DNA of 64,000 bases from Flavihumibacter sp. UBA7668. GTDB lineage: Bacteria; Bacteroidota; Bacteroidia; Chitinophagales; Chitinophagaceae. Positions 17,137 to 27,700 of the stretch are shown here, piece after piece (position 1 is the stretch's first letter; the number at the start of each line of letters is the position of its first letter). The notes under the pieces were generated by a model, which searched no databases, had not been told where the DNA came from, and saw only the letters and a program-made list of their open reading frames with translations. The stretch is from contig NZ_DLHM01000007.1 in the NCBI RefSeq assembly GCF_002483205.1, forward strand, positions 806,001-870,000, written 5' to 3'. Position numbers and translations under genes: made by a program.

Positions 17137-18930
17137 ATGCAATATAAAAGAGTAACAAAATTTGCAGGATTGATATTGCTGGCCCTCGCCGTATTCTTTT
17201 CCTCCTGCCAGAAATATTTTCTTGAAAAACCAAATACCACAGGAAACACCACGGTGGAAACAGTTTTCGCCAACAGGATAGGAGCAGAAAGTGCCATTGC
17301 AAATGCCTATCGTCAGGTATTGGTGCAAAACTTATGGAATGGCAGTTCAATTAATAATGGAACACTTACGGGTATTTCAGGTGAGGCATCCTATGGTGAA
17401 ACCTGGGCGAGTCTGGTTCGCTTTGTAACAGCCGGGTTTGCTCCCACACCATTTGAGAATAACAGGGCGCAGAGCACGGATAATTTCTTTGATAATTTCA
17501 GGAGTATCCGGCAATGTTATACAGTAATGGAAAATATTGACAGGGCGGTTGATATTCCTGCAACAGAAAGGGATCAGATTAAGGCAGAAATGAAAGGATT
17601 GATTGCTTATCGGTATATGGGTATGTTTATCAGATACGGCGGAGTTCCGCTGGTATCAAAAGCACTGGCGGCTGATGATGATCTTAATATTCCCCGCGCT
17701 TCCCTGCAACAGACACTTGATTTCATTACCGGATTGGCGGATGAAGCCGTTGCAGGTTTACCGGATACCAGAGAATCAAGGTATGTAGGCAGGTTAACAA
17801 AAGGAGCTGCACTGGCCATAAAGGCCAGGGTATTGTTATATGCTGCGCGTCCGCTATTTAACAGCCCGGCGCCGGTTGTTTCTGGCGATGATAATACCTT
17901 AGTGTGCTTTGGCAGTTCAGACGCTGGTCGTTGGACAGCTACCATACAGGCACAGGAAGCTGTGTTGGCCTGGGCCAGACAGAATGGATATGAACTAATT
18001 AATACAGGCGGTGGTACCAACATACCAAATGCAAATGCATTCGATGATTATGGAACAGCCACTTCTCTTCCCAATAATACTGAGGTATTGCTTGCCTTTA
18101 AATTGAATGAAGGTGGCAGTAAACTGTATAAGTTTTACAATCCTACCCGGTATAGTGGAAATGAACGTTACCTGACGGATAATTATGGAATGCCCACCAA
18201 TTTTCTTGAAAACTATTATCGGCAGGATGGCACCGATCAGGTTTGGCCGGGAGAAGGTGTTGGCAATGCCTTTCTTTATGCAGATTATGCCAGCAAAATG
18301 CAGGCGATGGAGCCAAGATTCAAGGCATCCAATTATGCGCATGGTATTGACACCTGGAATAATCCCGGGGAGTTTGCATGGACCTATGCACAATGCAGCA
18401 GTGGACAAAATCATGAAGGAAGAGGAAAGGGTGCTGCCCAGAGTACAAAATTTTATTACCGGGCAGGTGCAAGAATCTGGTTTGATTATCCCTTATTCCG
18501 TATGGCAGAATTTTATCTTTCCCTGGCTGAAGCGTATAACGAAGCCGGAAATGCTACAAAGGCTTTGGAAAATCTCAATATCGTTCACAATCGGGCCGGA
18601 TTACCTTCTATTACAGAAACAGATCAAAGCCTGCTTCGTGCTATTATCCAACGCGAATGGGCGATCGAATTTTATAATGAGAACAAGCGCTATTTTGATG
18701 TCAGACATTGGAAACTGGAAGGAATAAACAATGGTATTCTGGCCGGACCAATGCGGGAGTTTCAATTTACGCTGGTGGCACAGGGAGCGAATGATCGCCT
18801 ACCACAGAACCTGCTCAACTATTATGATAAAGTGACCTATACCGTTTTCTGGGATGATAAAATGTATTTGGATCCCATTCCGCAGGAAGAAATCGATAAG
18901 GGAATTATCATTCAAAACCCCGGCTATTAA
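17137..18930 (+). CDS. SusD/RagB-like glycan-binding lipoprotein (first pair)
   Basis: A 597-residue surface lipoprotein (lipobox VFFSSC, Cys24, followed by QKYFLEKP). It has the alpha-helical TPR-like SusD fold: an N-terminal GAESAIANAYRQ helix, LIAYRYMGMFIRYGGVPLV, and a C-terminal ENKRYFDVRHW and DPIPQEEIDK. It forms the extracellular lid over the SusC barrel and binds the glycan. It lies 17 bases after susC and 30 bases before the second susC, in one continuous plus-strand operon. Confidence 0.95.
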   Translation: MQYKRVTKFAGLILLALAVFFSSCQKYFLEKPNTTGNTTVETVFANRIGAESAIANAYRQVLVQNLWNGSSINNGTLTGISGEASYGETWASLVRFVTAGFAPTPFENNRAQSTDNFFDNFRSIRQCYTVMENIDRAVDIPATERDQIKAEMKGLIAYRYMGMFIRYGGVPLVSKALAADDDLNIPRASLQQTLDFITGLADEAVAGLPDTRESRYVGRLTKGAALAIKARVLLYAARPLFNSPAPVVSGDDNTLVCFGSSDAGRWTATIQAQEAVLAWARQNGYELINTGGGTNIPNANAFDDYGTATSLPNNTEVLLAFKLNEGGSKLYKFYNPTRYSGNERYLTDNYGMPTNFLENYYRQDGTDQVWPGEGVGNAFLYADYASKMQAMEPRFKASNYAHGIDTWNNPGEFAWTYAQCSSGQNHEGRGKGAAQSTKFYYRAGARIWFDYPLFRMAEFYLSLAEAYNEAGNATKALENLNIVHNRAGLPSITETDQSLLRAIIQREWAIEFYNENKRYFDVRHWKLEGINNGILAGPMREFQFTLVAQGANDRLPQNLLNYYDKVTYTVFWDDKMYLDPIPQEEIDKGIIIQNPGY

Positions 18931-18960
18931 TTTGTCTCCACTATTCAAATAAGGATTGCA

Positions 18961-21825
18961 ATGCACATAAAATATTTAACCTGCTGTACTGTACTGTTGA
19001 GCCTGCTCAGTAGCATGGCTCATGCACAGGATATAAGCTCCGATTCCGATACTACCAGAGGATTGAAACCTGTTTATGAACATAACCGATTGTTAACCGT
19101 TCCCGCAAGGTTATCAACAGCAGCTATTTCAACAGTAAGCGGCCAAACGCTTTATAAAACACCAACGGCTAATTTTACCAATACATTATTCGGTAGATTA
19201 CCGGGATTAACCGTTAGTCAGGGTAGTGGTGAACCCGGGAATGATGATGCACTACTTGGAATTCGTGGTATTGGAACCTATGGTTTTTTAGGGGGCTCAG
19301 GTGGTTATCATACCTATAAAATATTTGTGGATGGCTTTGAGGCCAACCGAAATTATTTCCGGAATCTATCCCCGGCAGAAATTGAATCAGTTTCCATTTT
19401 AAAGGATGCTGCTGCCCTGGCTACTTTTGGGATGCGTGGAGCAAATGGAGTTATTTATGTAACGACAAAGCGGGGAGAAGCGGGTAAACCAACCATTCGT
19501 TTTCAAACAAGGGCAGGAATTCAGCAACCCATTCATATGGCAAAGCCTCTTGGAAGTTTTGAATTTGCATCACTCTATAACCAGGCTGTGAGCAATGATA
19601 ATGGAAGAGTTTGGACACCTGCTTATTCACCTGCCGAGCTTGATAATTACCGAACTGGTTCAGGAACCAATGTGAACTGGTACAACGAAACAGTAAAAGA
19701 GCAAACACCTTATGCGGATGCTGATCTTGTATTCAGCGGTGGCAATGAAGATGCAAGGTACCTGGTATCCATGAACTATGCCAATCAGCAAGGGTTATAC
19801 AATGTGCCGAATACAGATACCACCTCCAATAAATTATTCCGGAGGTATAACCTCCGGACCAATCTCGATTTCAGGATGTTTAAAATTGTTGAAGCAAGAG
19901 TTGATCTGAGTGGACGGATCGGTGAAAACAAACAACCTAATTATAATACTGGTCAGTTTTGGAATGATCTGGCCAGGTATCCTGCCAATATTTATCCACT
20001 CAAAGATCCGGCCAGCGGAGAGTGGTCGGGTAGCACAATTTATCCGAATAACCCGTATGCTTCGATCAATGAATTAGGCTGGACATCCAGTAATAGCCGC
20101 ATATTACAGGGAAATTTTGAATTGAAGGAAAGACTGGATGCAATTTTACCCGGGCTCTACCTGAGTCAGGCCTTTTCCTTTAACAGTTTCATGATTTCCA
20201 ATTATAGTAAAACGGCGAATTATGCCCGCTTCCTGAATGGAGTAAAAACAACCACAGATGTGAACACTCCTATCCGTGCCAATCAGCAATGGCCAGGCGG
20301 ACAGGAAGACTGGAAACAATTATTGGCAACAGTTGGATATGATAAAGAATCAGGAGATCACAGTTTAAAATCAGCCATTAATTTTCATCAATCGGAATTC
20401 CGCGGAGACGGATTATTTTCCTTTGCGTATCATTATCGGAATTTAAATGGAAGAGCACATTATTCTTATAAGAAAAAATACCTGGCAGAAATTGCGTTTT
20501 CTTATTTTGGATCGGATGCATTTGCAGAAGGAAATCGATGGGGATTTTATCCCGCACTATCTGCTGCCTGGATCCTTTCTGAAGAGGATTTCCTAAAATC
20601 AAGTAAGCTGGTTAATTTTTTGAAACTGCGTGCCTCTGCCGGTAAAACCGGTTCAGCGGATAGCGATGGGGCAGGTATCGGTATGCAGAATGGCCGGTTT
20701 TTGTACCAGCAGTATTATCAGCTAAACTGGAACCTGTTTTACCTTGGAAATGGCACTCCGGCATCCCAGGGTTCACTTCAGCCTCAATATATTGCCAATC
20801 CCAATGTATTTGCAGAGCGCAGTATGAAATATAATATTGGTGCTGATGTGCAGCTGTTTAAAAAATTATCCTTAACTGTTGATGCGTATGTTGATAAACG
20901 TACGGGCATCCTTACACGAGATAATCTGGTGCCTGGATCTTACGGAAATGTGGTGGTTGTAAGTAACCTCGGTGAACAAACCAACAAAGGGTTTGAAATC
21001 AATGCAGAATTTGCCGATCGTATTGGAAAATTCGACTATGCGCTTTTCGGGATGGCTTTCTATAATAAAAACAAGATCAAATATATGGCAGAAGTTCCGC
21101 CTGCCAATTCCTTCAGTGCTTTAACCGGCAGATCTTTTGGTACCAGAATTGGTTTGGAAGCAGAAGGATTCTATCAGCTCAGTGATTTTAATGCGGATGG
21201 CTCACTAAAAGCCAATTTACCAAGTCCGGCTTTTGGCGCCGTTCAACCGGGCGATTTAAAATACAGTGACCTTGACGGTGATGGCGTTGTTGATCAGCGG
21301 GATGTTACTGAAATTGGCAATCCTGTTTTTCCGAAACTGACCTATTCATTTGGGGGGCGTATTGCCTATGCAGGATTTGATTTGGATGTATTGTTTCAAG
21401 GTGCTTATGGAGCATCGGTTTATCTGTTGGATAACGGAAATATATATCGGCCTTTTGTTGATAACGGAAATGCTTATTCGACTTCAACCAATGCATGGGC
21501 CTATTATCCGGATCAGCAGATTGACACCCGCGAAACGGCCCGGTTTCCACGCTTAACAACTCAGGGAAACAATAATAATTACCGAATGAGCAGCTTCTGG
21601 CTTAAAAGTGGTGATTACCTGCGCATCCGTAACCTTACCCTTGGATATACGTTGCCTGGAAAGATGCTGGAAAAAATGCGGATGAGCAGTTTCCGAATAT
21701 TTGTGAATGCAGTTAATCCGGTTACCTGGAGCAGCCTGATGAAAAATTACGATATGGATCCGGAAACGCTGGGAGGTTATCCGGCCATCAAATCCTTTAA
21801 TGCCGGCATCTCTTTAACATTTTAA
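18961..21825 (+). CDS. SusC-like TonB-dependent transporter lacking the N-terminal domain (second pair)
   Basis: A 954-residue SusC-family receptor with a signal peptide (cleaved near MAHAQ). After only about 35 linker residues it enters the plug (STVSGQTLYKTPTANF, then GIRGIGTYG, ILKDAAALATFGMRGANGV). The carboxypeptidase-regulatory-like domain present in the first SusC is absent, as is a clear DDVVV-type TonB box. The barrel is complete and ends in a terminal phenylalanine (ISLTF). It pairs with the SusD gene 17 bases downstream. The missing domain is genuine: the gap to the previous gene is 30 bases, with no room for it. Confidence 0.93.
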   Translation: MHIKYLTCCTVLLSLLSSMAHAQDISSDSDTTRGLKPVYEHNRLLTVPARLSTAAISTVSGQTLYKTPTANFTNTLFGRLPGLTVSQGSGEPGNDDALLGIRGIGTYGFLGGSGGYHTYKIFVDGFEANRNYFRNLSPAEIESVSILKDAAALATFGMRGANGVIYVTTKRGEAGKPTIRFQTRAGIQQPIHMAKPLGSFEFASLYNQAVSNDNGRVWTPAYSPAELDNYRTGSGTNVNWYNETVKEQTPYADADLVFSGGNEDARYLVSMNYANQQGLYNVPNTDTTSNKLFRRYNLRTNLDFRMFKIVEARVDLSGRIGENKQPNYNTGQFWNDLARYPANIYPLKDPASGEWSGSTIYPNNPYASINELGWTSSNSRILQGNFELKERLDAILPGLYLSQAFSFNSFMISNYSKTANYARFLNGVKTTTDVNTPIRANQQWPGGQEDWKQLLATVGYDKESGDHSLKSAINFHQSEFRGDGLFSFAYHYRNLNGRAHYSYKKKYLAEIAFSYFGSDAFAEGNRWGFYPALSAAWILSEEDFLKSSKLVNFLKLRASAGKTGSADSDGAGIGMQNGRFLYQQYYQLNWNLFYLGNGTPASQGSLQPQYIANPNVFAERSMKYNIGADVQLFKKLSLTVDAYVDKRTGILTRDNLVPGSYGNVVVVSNLGEQTNKGFEINAEFADRIGKFDYALFGMAFYNKNKIKYMAEVPPANSFSALTGRSFGTRIGLEAEGFYQLSDFNADGSLKANLPSPAFGAVQPGDLKYSDLDGDGVVDQRDVTEIGNPVFPKLTYSFGGRIAYAGFDLDVLFQGAYGASVYLLDNGNIYRPFVDNGNAYSTSTNAWAYYPDQQIDTRETARFPRLTTQGNNNNYRMSSFWLKSGDYLRIRNLTLGYTLPGKMLEKMRMSSFRIFVNAVNPVTWSSLMKNYDMDPETLGGYPAIKSFNAGISLTF

Positions 21826-21842
21826 ATCTTACAACTTCTAGT

Positions 21843-23525
21843 ATGAAAATAGCTAAACAGCAGATCGCTTTACTGGTTGTTGGGTTCACCTGCCTGGCTT
21901 CCTGCAAAAAAGACTTTCTGGATACAAAAATAGATACCAATGCAACGCCTGAAACGATTATAACGGACAGGGCAACCCTTTATACATTTGGTAACGCTTT
22001 TTATGCTTCTTTACCAAATGGATTTACTGCTATCGACAATAACCTGTTTGCTACTGTATCGGATGAAGCGCAGCAAACGCAACCGGTTAATCAGTCGCAG
22101 GTATTTAATGAAGGTGTATTAAATGCCAACAGTAATCCGGATGAGGGCTCTTATAAACGTTTGTACGAAGGAATCAGGGCAGCCAATTTTTACCTGAATT
22201 ATTCAGCGAACTGGCGGGCATTTATTGCCATGAATCGCGATACGGTTGCAGATGTGGTAAATTATAGTCGTGATAAATTGTTTATCAACTGGTATCGTGG
22301 AGAAGCTCATATTGCGCGTGCCTATTATTACAGTGAGTTGATTAAACGATATGGGGCTGTACCTCTGATTACAGAAACCTATAATCCAACAGCGCCTGTT
22401 ATTGTACCGCAATCTACGTATGATGAAGTGGTTGATTATATAGTTTCTGAAATTGATACCTATAAAGACAGTGTTGCAGCCAACTGGAGGGTAGCGGGGT
22501 ATGCTGATCAGGATGGAAGGTTTTCAAAAGGAGCAGCATTAGCCATAAAAGCAAGGGTATTACTGTATGCTGCCAGTCCTTTGAATAATCCGTCAAATGA
22601 TTTGGGAAAATGGCAGCGGGCGGCCGATGCGGCCCGTGACCTGGTGCAGGCAACCGAGCTGGATTATGCCTTACATACTGGGGGATATGGACAATATTTC
22701 ACCGGAAATAATGCGTTGAACAGTAAAGAAACCATATTTGCGGTTCGTCGGGCAGCCAGCAATCAGCCGGAGGTCAGTAATTATCCTATCTCAACACCAG
22801 GAGGAAACAGTGGTGTTGCACCAAGTCACAATCTGGTGGCCGCATATGAGTATATTGGTACACCCGACCCTGTCAATCCCTATGCCAATCGTGATCCACG
22901 ATTAGCAGCATCTATTGTAACCAATGGCAGTACCTGGAATGGTCGGATCATTGATCAGTCATTGGGAGGCAGCGATGATATGACAAAGCCTAATACCAGT
23001 CCGACTGGTTATTATCTAAAAAAATTCCTGACAGATCAGTTGAATCTTACCCAGGGAGGAACCGCGCAACATAACTGGGTATTGTATCGGTATGCAGAAG
23101 TATTGCTGAATTACGCTGAAGCATTAAATGAAGTGGCTGGACCGGATATGGCACCCCAGGGTTTTCCATATAGTGCAAGACAGGCTGTACAGCTGGTTCG
23201 TAATCGCGCCAGCAATGCATTGCCGGCAATTACAGTTGCTTCAGCTGATGAATTCAGAACAGCGTTGAAAAAAGAAAGAAGGATAGAATTGGCCTTTGAA
23301 GATCACCGTTATTGGGACCTTTTACGTTGGAAAGATGCAGAATCTGTGCTGAATCAACCTATACAAGGAGTAACAGTTACCAAAAATCCCGACAATAGCT
23401 TCAATTATCAGGTGGTATCCATTGTGCAAAGAAAATTTACTGCTCCGGCCATGTATCGTTATCCTTTTTCACAAACAGAACTGGCTGCCTCCAAAGGAAG
23501 TTTAATTCAAAACCAAGGCTATTAA
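21843..23525 (+). CDS. SusD/RagB-like glycan-binding lipoprotein (second pair)
   Basis: A 560-residue SusD-family lipoprotein (lipobox CLASC, Cys21, followed by KKDFLDTK). Seen are the RGEAHIARAYYYSELIKRYG helix, GAALAIKARVLLYAASPLNN, RYAEVLLNYAEALNEV and the C-terminal RRIELAFEDHRYWDLLRWKD and YPFSQTEL blocks. It would cap the second SusC. Sequence outside these family blocks is quite unlike the first SusD, which suggests the two pairs recognise different oligosaccharides or chain lengths. Confidence 0.94.
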   Translation: MKIAKQQIALLVVGFTCLASCKKDFLDTKIDTNATPETIITDRATLYTFGNAFYASLPNGFTAIDNNLFATVSDEAQQTQPVNQSQVFNEGVLNANSNPDEGSYKRLYEGIRAANFYLNYSANWRAFIAMNRDTVADVVNYSRDKLFINWYRGEAHIARAYYYSELIKRYGAVPLITETYNPTAPVIVPQSTYDEVVDYIVSEIDTYKDSVAANWRVAGYADQDGRFSKGAALAIKARVLLYAASPLNNPSNDLGKWQRAADAARDLVQATELDYALHTGGYGQYFTGNNALNSKETIFAVRRAASNQPEVSNYPISTPGGNSGVAPSHNLVAAYEYIGTPDPVNPYANRDPRLAASIVTNGSTWNGRIIDQSLGGSDDMTKPNTSPTGYYLKKFLTDQLNLTQGGTAQHNWVLYRYAEVLLNYAEALNEVAGPDMAPQGFPYSARQAVQLVRNRASNALPAITVASADEFRTALKKERRIELAFEDHRYWDLLRWKDAESVLNQPIQGVTVTKNPDNSFNYQVVSIVQRKFTAPAMYRYPFSQTELAASKGSLIQNQGY

Positions 23526-23546
23526 TTCGAAACAAATTGCTTCAAT

Positions 23547-24680
23547 ATGAAAAATAGATTCGCTTGCTACCTGGCACTTGCTATGTTTGCAATTACCATT
23601 TTGAGTGCCTGCAGGAAAGACGCCGACTTCATATCAGATCCGGTTGAGGGGCCGGAGCCGCAGGCTTCGTTCACACATAACTCCGGAACACTGCAGATAA
23701 GTTTCACCAATACCAGCCAAAACGGGGATACGTATTATTGGCAGTTTGGGGATGGAGGCAGTTCTACAGAAGCTTCTCCGGTACATTCCTATGCAGTACC
23801 AGGTAAATATGAGGTCAAATTAAAAGTGAACAGTGCAGCCGGATATGCTGCTGTTTTCAATAAAGAAGTAATTGCCTCTTCACCGGCAACAGCAGATTTT
23901 GCGATTGCTTCCTCGTTTGGAACAAATCTTGTTTTCCAGAACACCTCTACTGCAGTTGAGTCTGTCTTATGGGATTTTGGTGATAACAGTACCTCTACAG
24001 AATTGAATCCGGATCATGCCTTTCCTGATTTCGGGACCTATACTGTTCGTTTAACCGTAACCGGATTATTGGGTGATGAAATAAGTACAGAAAAGGAAAT
24101 TGAAGTAAAGGATATGAATTTACTAAAGGGTGGGGGCTTTGAATCAGGAGATGAAACGCATTGGCAAAACTGGGCAAGCCAGAATAATAATCCACCTCAA
24201 TTTGGATATACCGGAGATAAACCTGCAGGTGCTTATGGTGCTGCCCTGCGTTTCCCTTCTTTTTCGAATAGTGGTGGTTCCACCAACCAGCTGATTTATC
24301 AGGCTGTTCAGGTAGAAGCAGGCAAAAAGTATAAATTGTCTGCACAGGTAAAAATTCCTTCCGGTGCTTCTCAGGCATATTTCCAGTTTTACATTTCTAC
24401 TGATGCAAATACCTGGGTTGAAAACAATACCAGTGCAGCCAATCATTTTCTGGTAATTAATTCCTGGCATGGCTGGGGTGCACTTAATAACAGTACTGCC
24501 TTTAATGGAAGTTTGCTGGATATAGCCAACAAATCCTATGGATTTGGCGCAACAAGCGGCGGAGTATATACGGCAACTGAAACAAGAACGGTATTTATTG
24601 GAATTCAGGCAGGAACCTGGCAGGGGAAATCCAATGGAGACTGGTTATTGGATAATATGTCATTTGTAGAACTTCCTTAA
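23547..24680 (+). CDS. PKD-domain surface glycan-binding lipoprotein (SusE-position)
   Basis: A 377-residue lipoprotein (lipobox ILSAC, Cys22). Two PKD domains follow, about 38-110 (YYWQFGDGGSSTEASPVHSY) and 112-188 (VLWDFGDNSTSTELNPDHAF). A C-terminal beta-sandwich (about 190-377) starts with GGFESGDETHWQNWAS and resembles a carbohydrate-binding module. Its position after two SusCD pairs is that of SusE/SusF-like surface glycan-binding proteins; the function is inferred from position and the aromatic-rich C-terminal domain. It lies 21 bases after susD and ends the susC-to-lipoprotein operon. Confidence 0.87.
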   Translation: MKNRFACYLALAMFAITILSACRKDADFISDPVEGPEPQASFTHNSGTLQISFTNTSQNGDTYYWQFGDGGSSTEASPVHSYAVPGKYEVKLKVNSAAGYAAVFNKEVIASSPATADFAIASSFGTNLVFQNTSTAVESVLWDFGDNSTSTELNPDHAFPDFGTYTVRLTVTGLLGDEISTEKEIEVKDMNLLKGGGFESGDETHWQNWASQNNNPPQFGYTGDKPAGAYGAALRFPSFSNSGGSTNQLIYQAVQVEAGKKYKLSAQVKIPSGASQAYFQFYISTDANTWVENNTSAANHFLVINSWHGWGALNNSTAFNGSLLDIANKSYGFGATSGGVYTATETRTVFIGIQAGTWQGKSNGDWLLDNMSFVELP

Positions 24681-24721
24681 CAGGATGCAGCAGTAAAGGT
24701 GGTGGTTAGCGTTCATTTCTG

Positions 24722-24729
24722 TAGATTTG
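24722..24729 (+). promoter_or_regulatory. Putative -7 element before the hybrid two-component gene
   Basis: TAGATTTG matches the Bacteroidota -7 consensus TAnnTTTG and lies 21 bases before the start codon at 24751. No good TTTG is found at the -33 position, so this is a weak or activator-dependent promoter if real. Confidence 0.35.
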
Positions 24730-24750
24730 AAGCATTAATGAACTGCGCCG

Positions 24751-27700
24751 ATGACGAGATTATGGTTGAAACTGTGGCTGTTCTTTCTTCCCTCCTTTGC
24801 CCTTGCACAAGAATCGAATCGTTATTTTAATAGTACAACAGAACAGGGACTACCAACCAATTCGTTTGATTATATTTTCCAGGATTCCTATGGTTTTAAC
24901 TGGCTGGCTTCCTTTGATGGTTTGTTCCGTTGGGATGGTCATTCCTTTAAAAAGTATCAGGCCAATTCTATCGTCTACACCATATTTGAAGACAGCAGGA
25001 AAAGATTATGGGTAGGTGGTCTAAATGGGTTATTTCAGTACGACAGAATAAATGACCAGTTCAATTTTCACCCTCTTCGTACTAATCAAACCACGATTCC
25101 GGTAAATGCAATTTTGGAGGATAGGTCCGGACAATTATGGCTGGGAACCTCCTATGGGTTGTGTGCCTATGATCCGGTAAATGCAAAGGAAGAATGGTTC
25201 AGTACCGGTGCTGATGTGATCTTTTGTATGGATATTGATGCTTCGCAGAATATTTGGATTGGCACAATCAATGGTGGACTTCAACAGATTTCAGTTAAGG
25301 AAAGAAAATTGCGAATACTCCCCATACCGCAACCGGCACAAGGCAATCCGGGGTTCACAAAAATTAATAGTTTGTTAGCGGCATCAGATAGTACAATTTG
25401 GGTAGGTACGGAAAACCAGGGCTTGTATGTGTTGAATAAGAGGGGTGAATTAATAAATAAATTGGATCAGTTTTCATTGGGGGGATCAGGTAAACCCAAT
25501 CTGATCCGATGTTTGTATGAAGACAGAAAAGGGACGATTTGGATTGGGGTTGTGCGTGATCTGGTTTATTTTCTTCCAAAAGGAGCAAAAGAGCCTATAC
25601 CATTAAAATCGGCTGCGCAAAATAATGAGAATGAAAGACTGACTTCAATAACCTCTGTTATGGAGGATAATTCCGGAAATACCTGGTTCACATCCATCGA
25701 TAAAGGACTTTTCTATACCAATCAATATAAAAACAGATTTATAAGTTATAAATCGGGCATTCGACCCGAACAGATTCCGGGTGCAATTAATGGATTTGTA
25801 GAACTGCCGGATGGAAAAGTTTGGATTGGAACAAATGGTGCGGGAATTTATAGTTGGGATTTTAAAAAAAACCAGTCTGTTCGATTGTCAGACCCCTCTT
25901 TGTATTCTGATGCGGTAAATGATATGCAGCCGGATGGAAAGTATGTTTGGATAGCGACCTGGGGGAATGGAATCCGACTATTGGATTCAGATGGAAATCA
26001 ACTAAAACATTTCCATTCTAAGCCTCAGAACAAAAACGGTATGCCGGGCAACGATGTCAAAACAATACTTCCGGATGACAGCCTTGTATGGATAGGCACA
26101 CATGGTGAAGGATTGGTGATTTATAATAAACGGACCGATCAGTTTATTCACGAGGGAAACAATACTAAATATCCATTTAATCTAAAAGCACCAGCCTGGA
26201 TAAATCATCTCTTTAAGGATTCTCAAAAGAGAATTTGGATTAGCACCTACAGCGGACTTTTTGTGATTGATGGCGAAACCATGCGGCAATTTATTCATGC
26301 AAATGAATCAGGCAGCATTGGAAGCAATTCGGTCAATATGGTCACGGAATCACCCGATGGCAGGATCTGGATTGTACATGAAGCCGGTCTGGACAGATTT
26401 ATAGATACCAGTGGAAAGTTCGAAAGGATAGCAACTCAATTAGGTCTGCCACCTGCTATGAAGTCGATAAAGGTAGATGGCGACCATCTCTGGATTAGTT
26501 CAAATGAAGGAATTCTGGAGTTGAACAGCAGCACCTTTGAAAGGCAATTGTATCGGCAAACAGATGGATTGGCATCAGATATGTTCCAACGCTCCGTTTT
26601 TATTTCCAGAAAGGGAGAAGTATGGACAGCGGGCTCAAGAGGGTTTATACGATTTAAAGTGTTACCGGATCAAATCCAACTTCCGCATTCTTTCTATTTT
26701 ACCGAGTTACAAATTTATTCCAATGAACAAAAGGGTTCTAAAAACGATACTATTCAAAAGAACTATTTATATGATACGGACACGATCCTACTCAATCATA
26801 ATCAATCCTTTTTTTCTATCTCATTTACCAGTCCCAATTATTATGCAGCTGAAGATTTGCGTTTTCGTTATAAATTGGACGGATTACGAAATGAATGGAT
26901 AGATGCAGATAACCAGCGAAAATTATTGTTTACCAACTTACCAACGGGAAGTTATACCCTTATTTTTCAAGTTCTTCAACGGGATGGGCATTGGAAAGCT
27001 GTGGATAAAAAATTACATCTGGTTGTGCTTCCTCCCTGGTGGAAAACCTGGTGGTTTAATTTGATCCTGCTATTAATTACCATTGGTTTAGTACTGTTTT
27101 TTATTTCCTGGCGGGTTGCAAACATAAAAGCCAGGAATCTTCAATTGAAATCTGAGATTAAACGACATACTGCGTCTCTTCAGGAAAAGAATGAAGCATT
27201 AATGGAGCAACGGGATGAGATTCTACATCAGAATGAAACAATTGAAGCTGCCAATACGGAGCTGATCCGGCAAACAAACCGTATTCTGGACCAGCAAAAA
27301 CAAATGGTACAACACAATTCTCTTTTAGCAGAAACAGTAGAAGAATTGCAGGCCATCAATAAAACCAAAACACATTTATATTCAGTACTTGCACATGACC
27401 TTAAGAATCCGGTTCATGCACAGGCAGAACTCTCCAGTTTTCTCCTTAACAATTTAAAGAGAATGAATAAAGCAGAGTTGGAGACTTATTTGTTAAGTCT
27501 TCAGCGCTCTTCTTCAGCACTACATGATTTATTGCTTAATCTGCTGAATTGGGCTAGAACAGAATCCAATCTGCTTGAGCCGGAACCGACTATTTGGGAT
27601 TTGTCAGATTTGGTTGCAGAAAATCTTGAATTGATGAATAGTCAGTTTAGGAATAAGAATATTACCGTGGCGATTGATCTTCACACAAAAAATAAAATAT

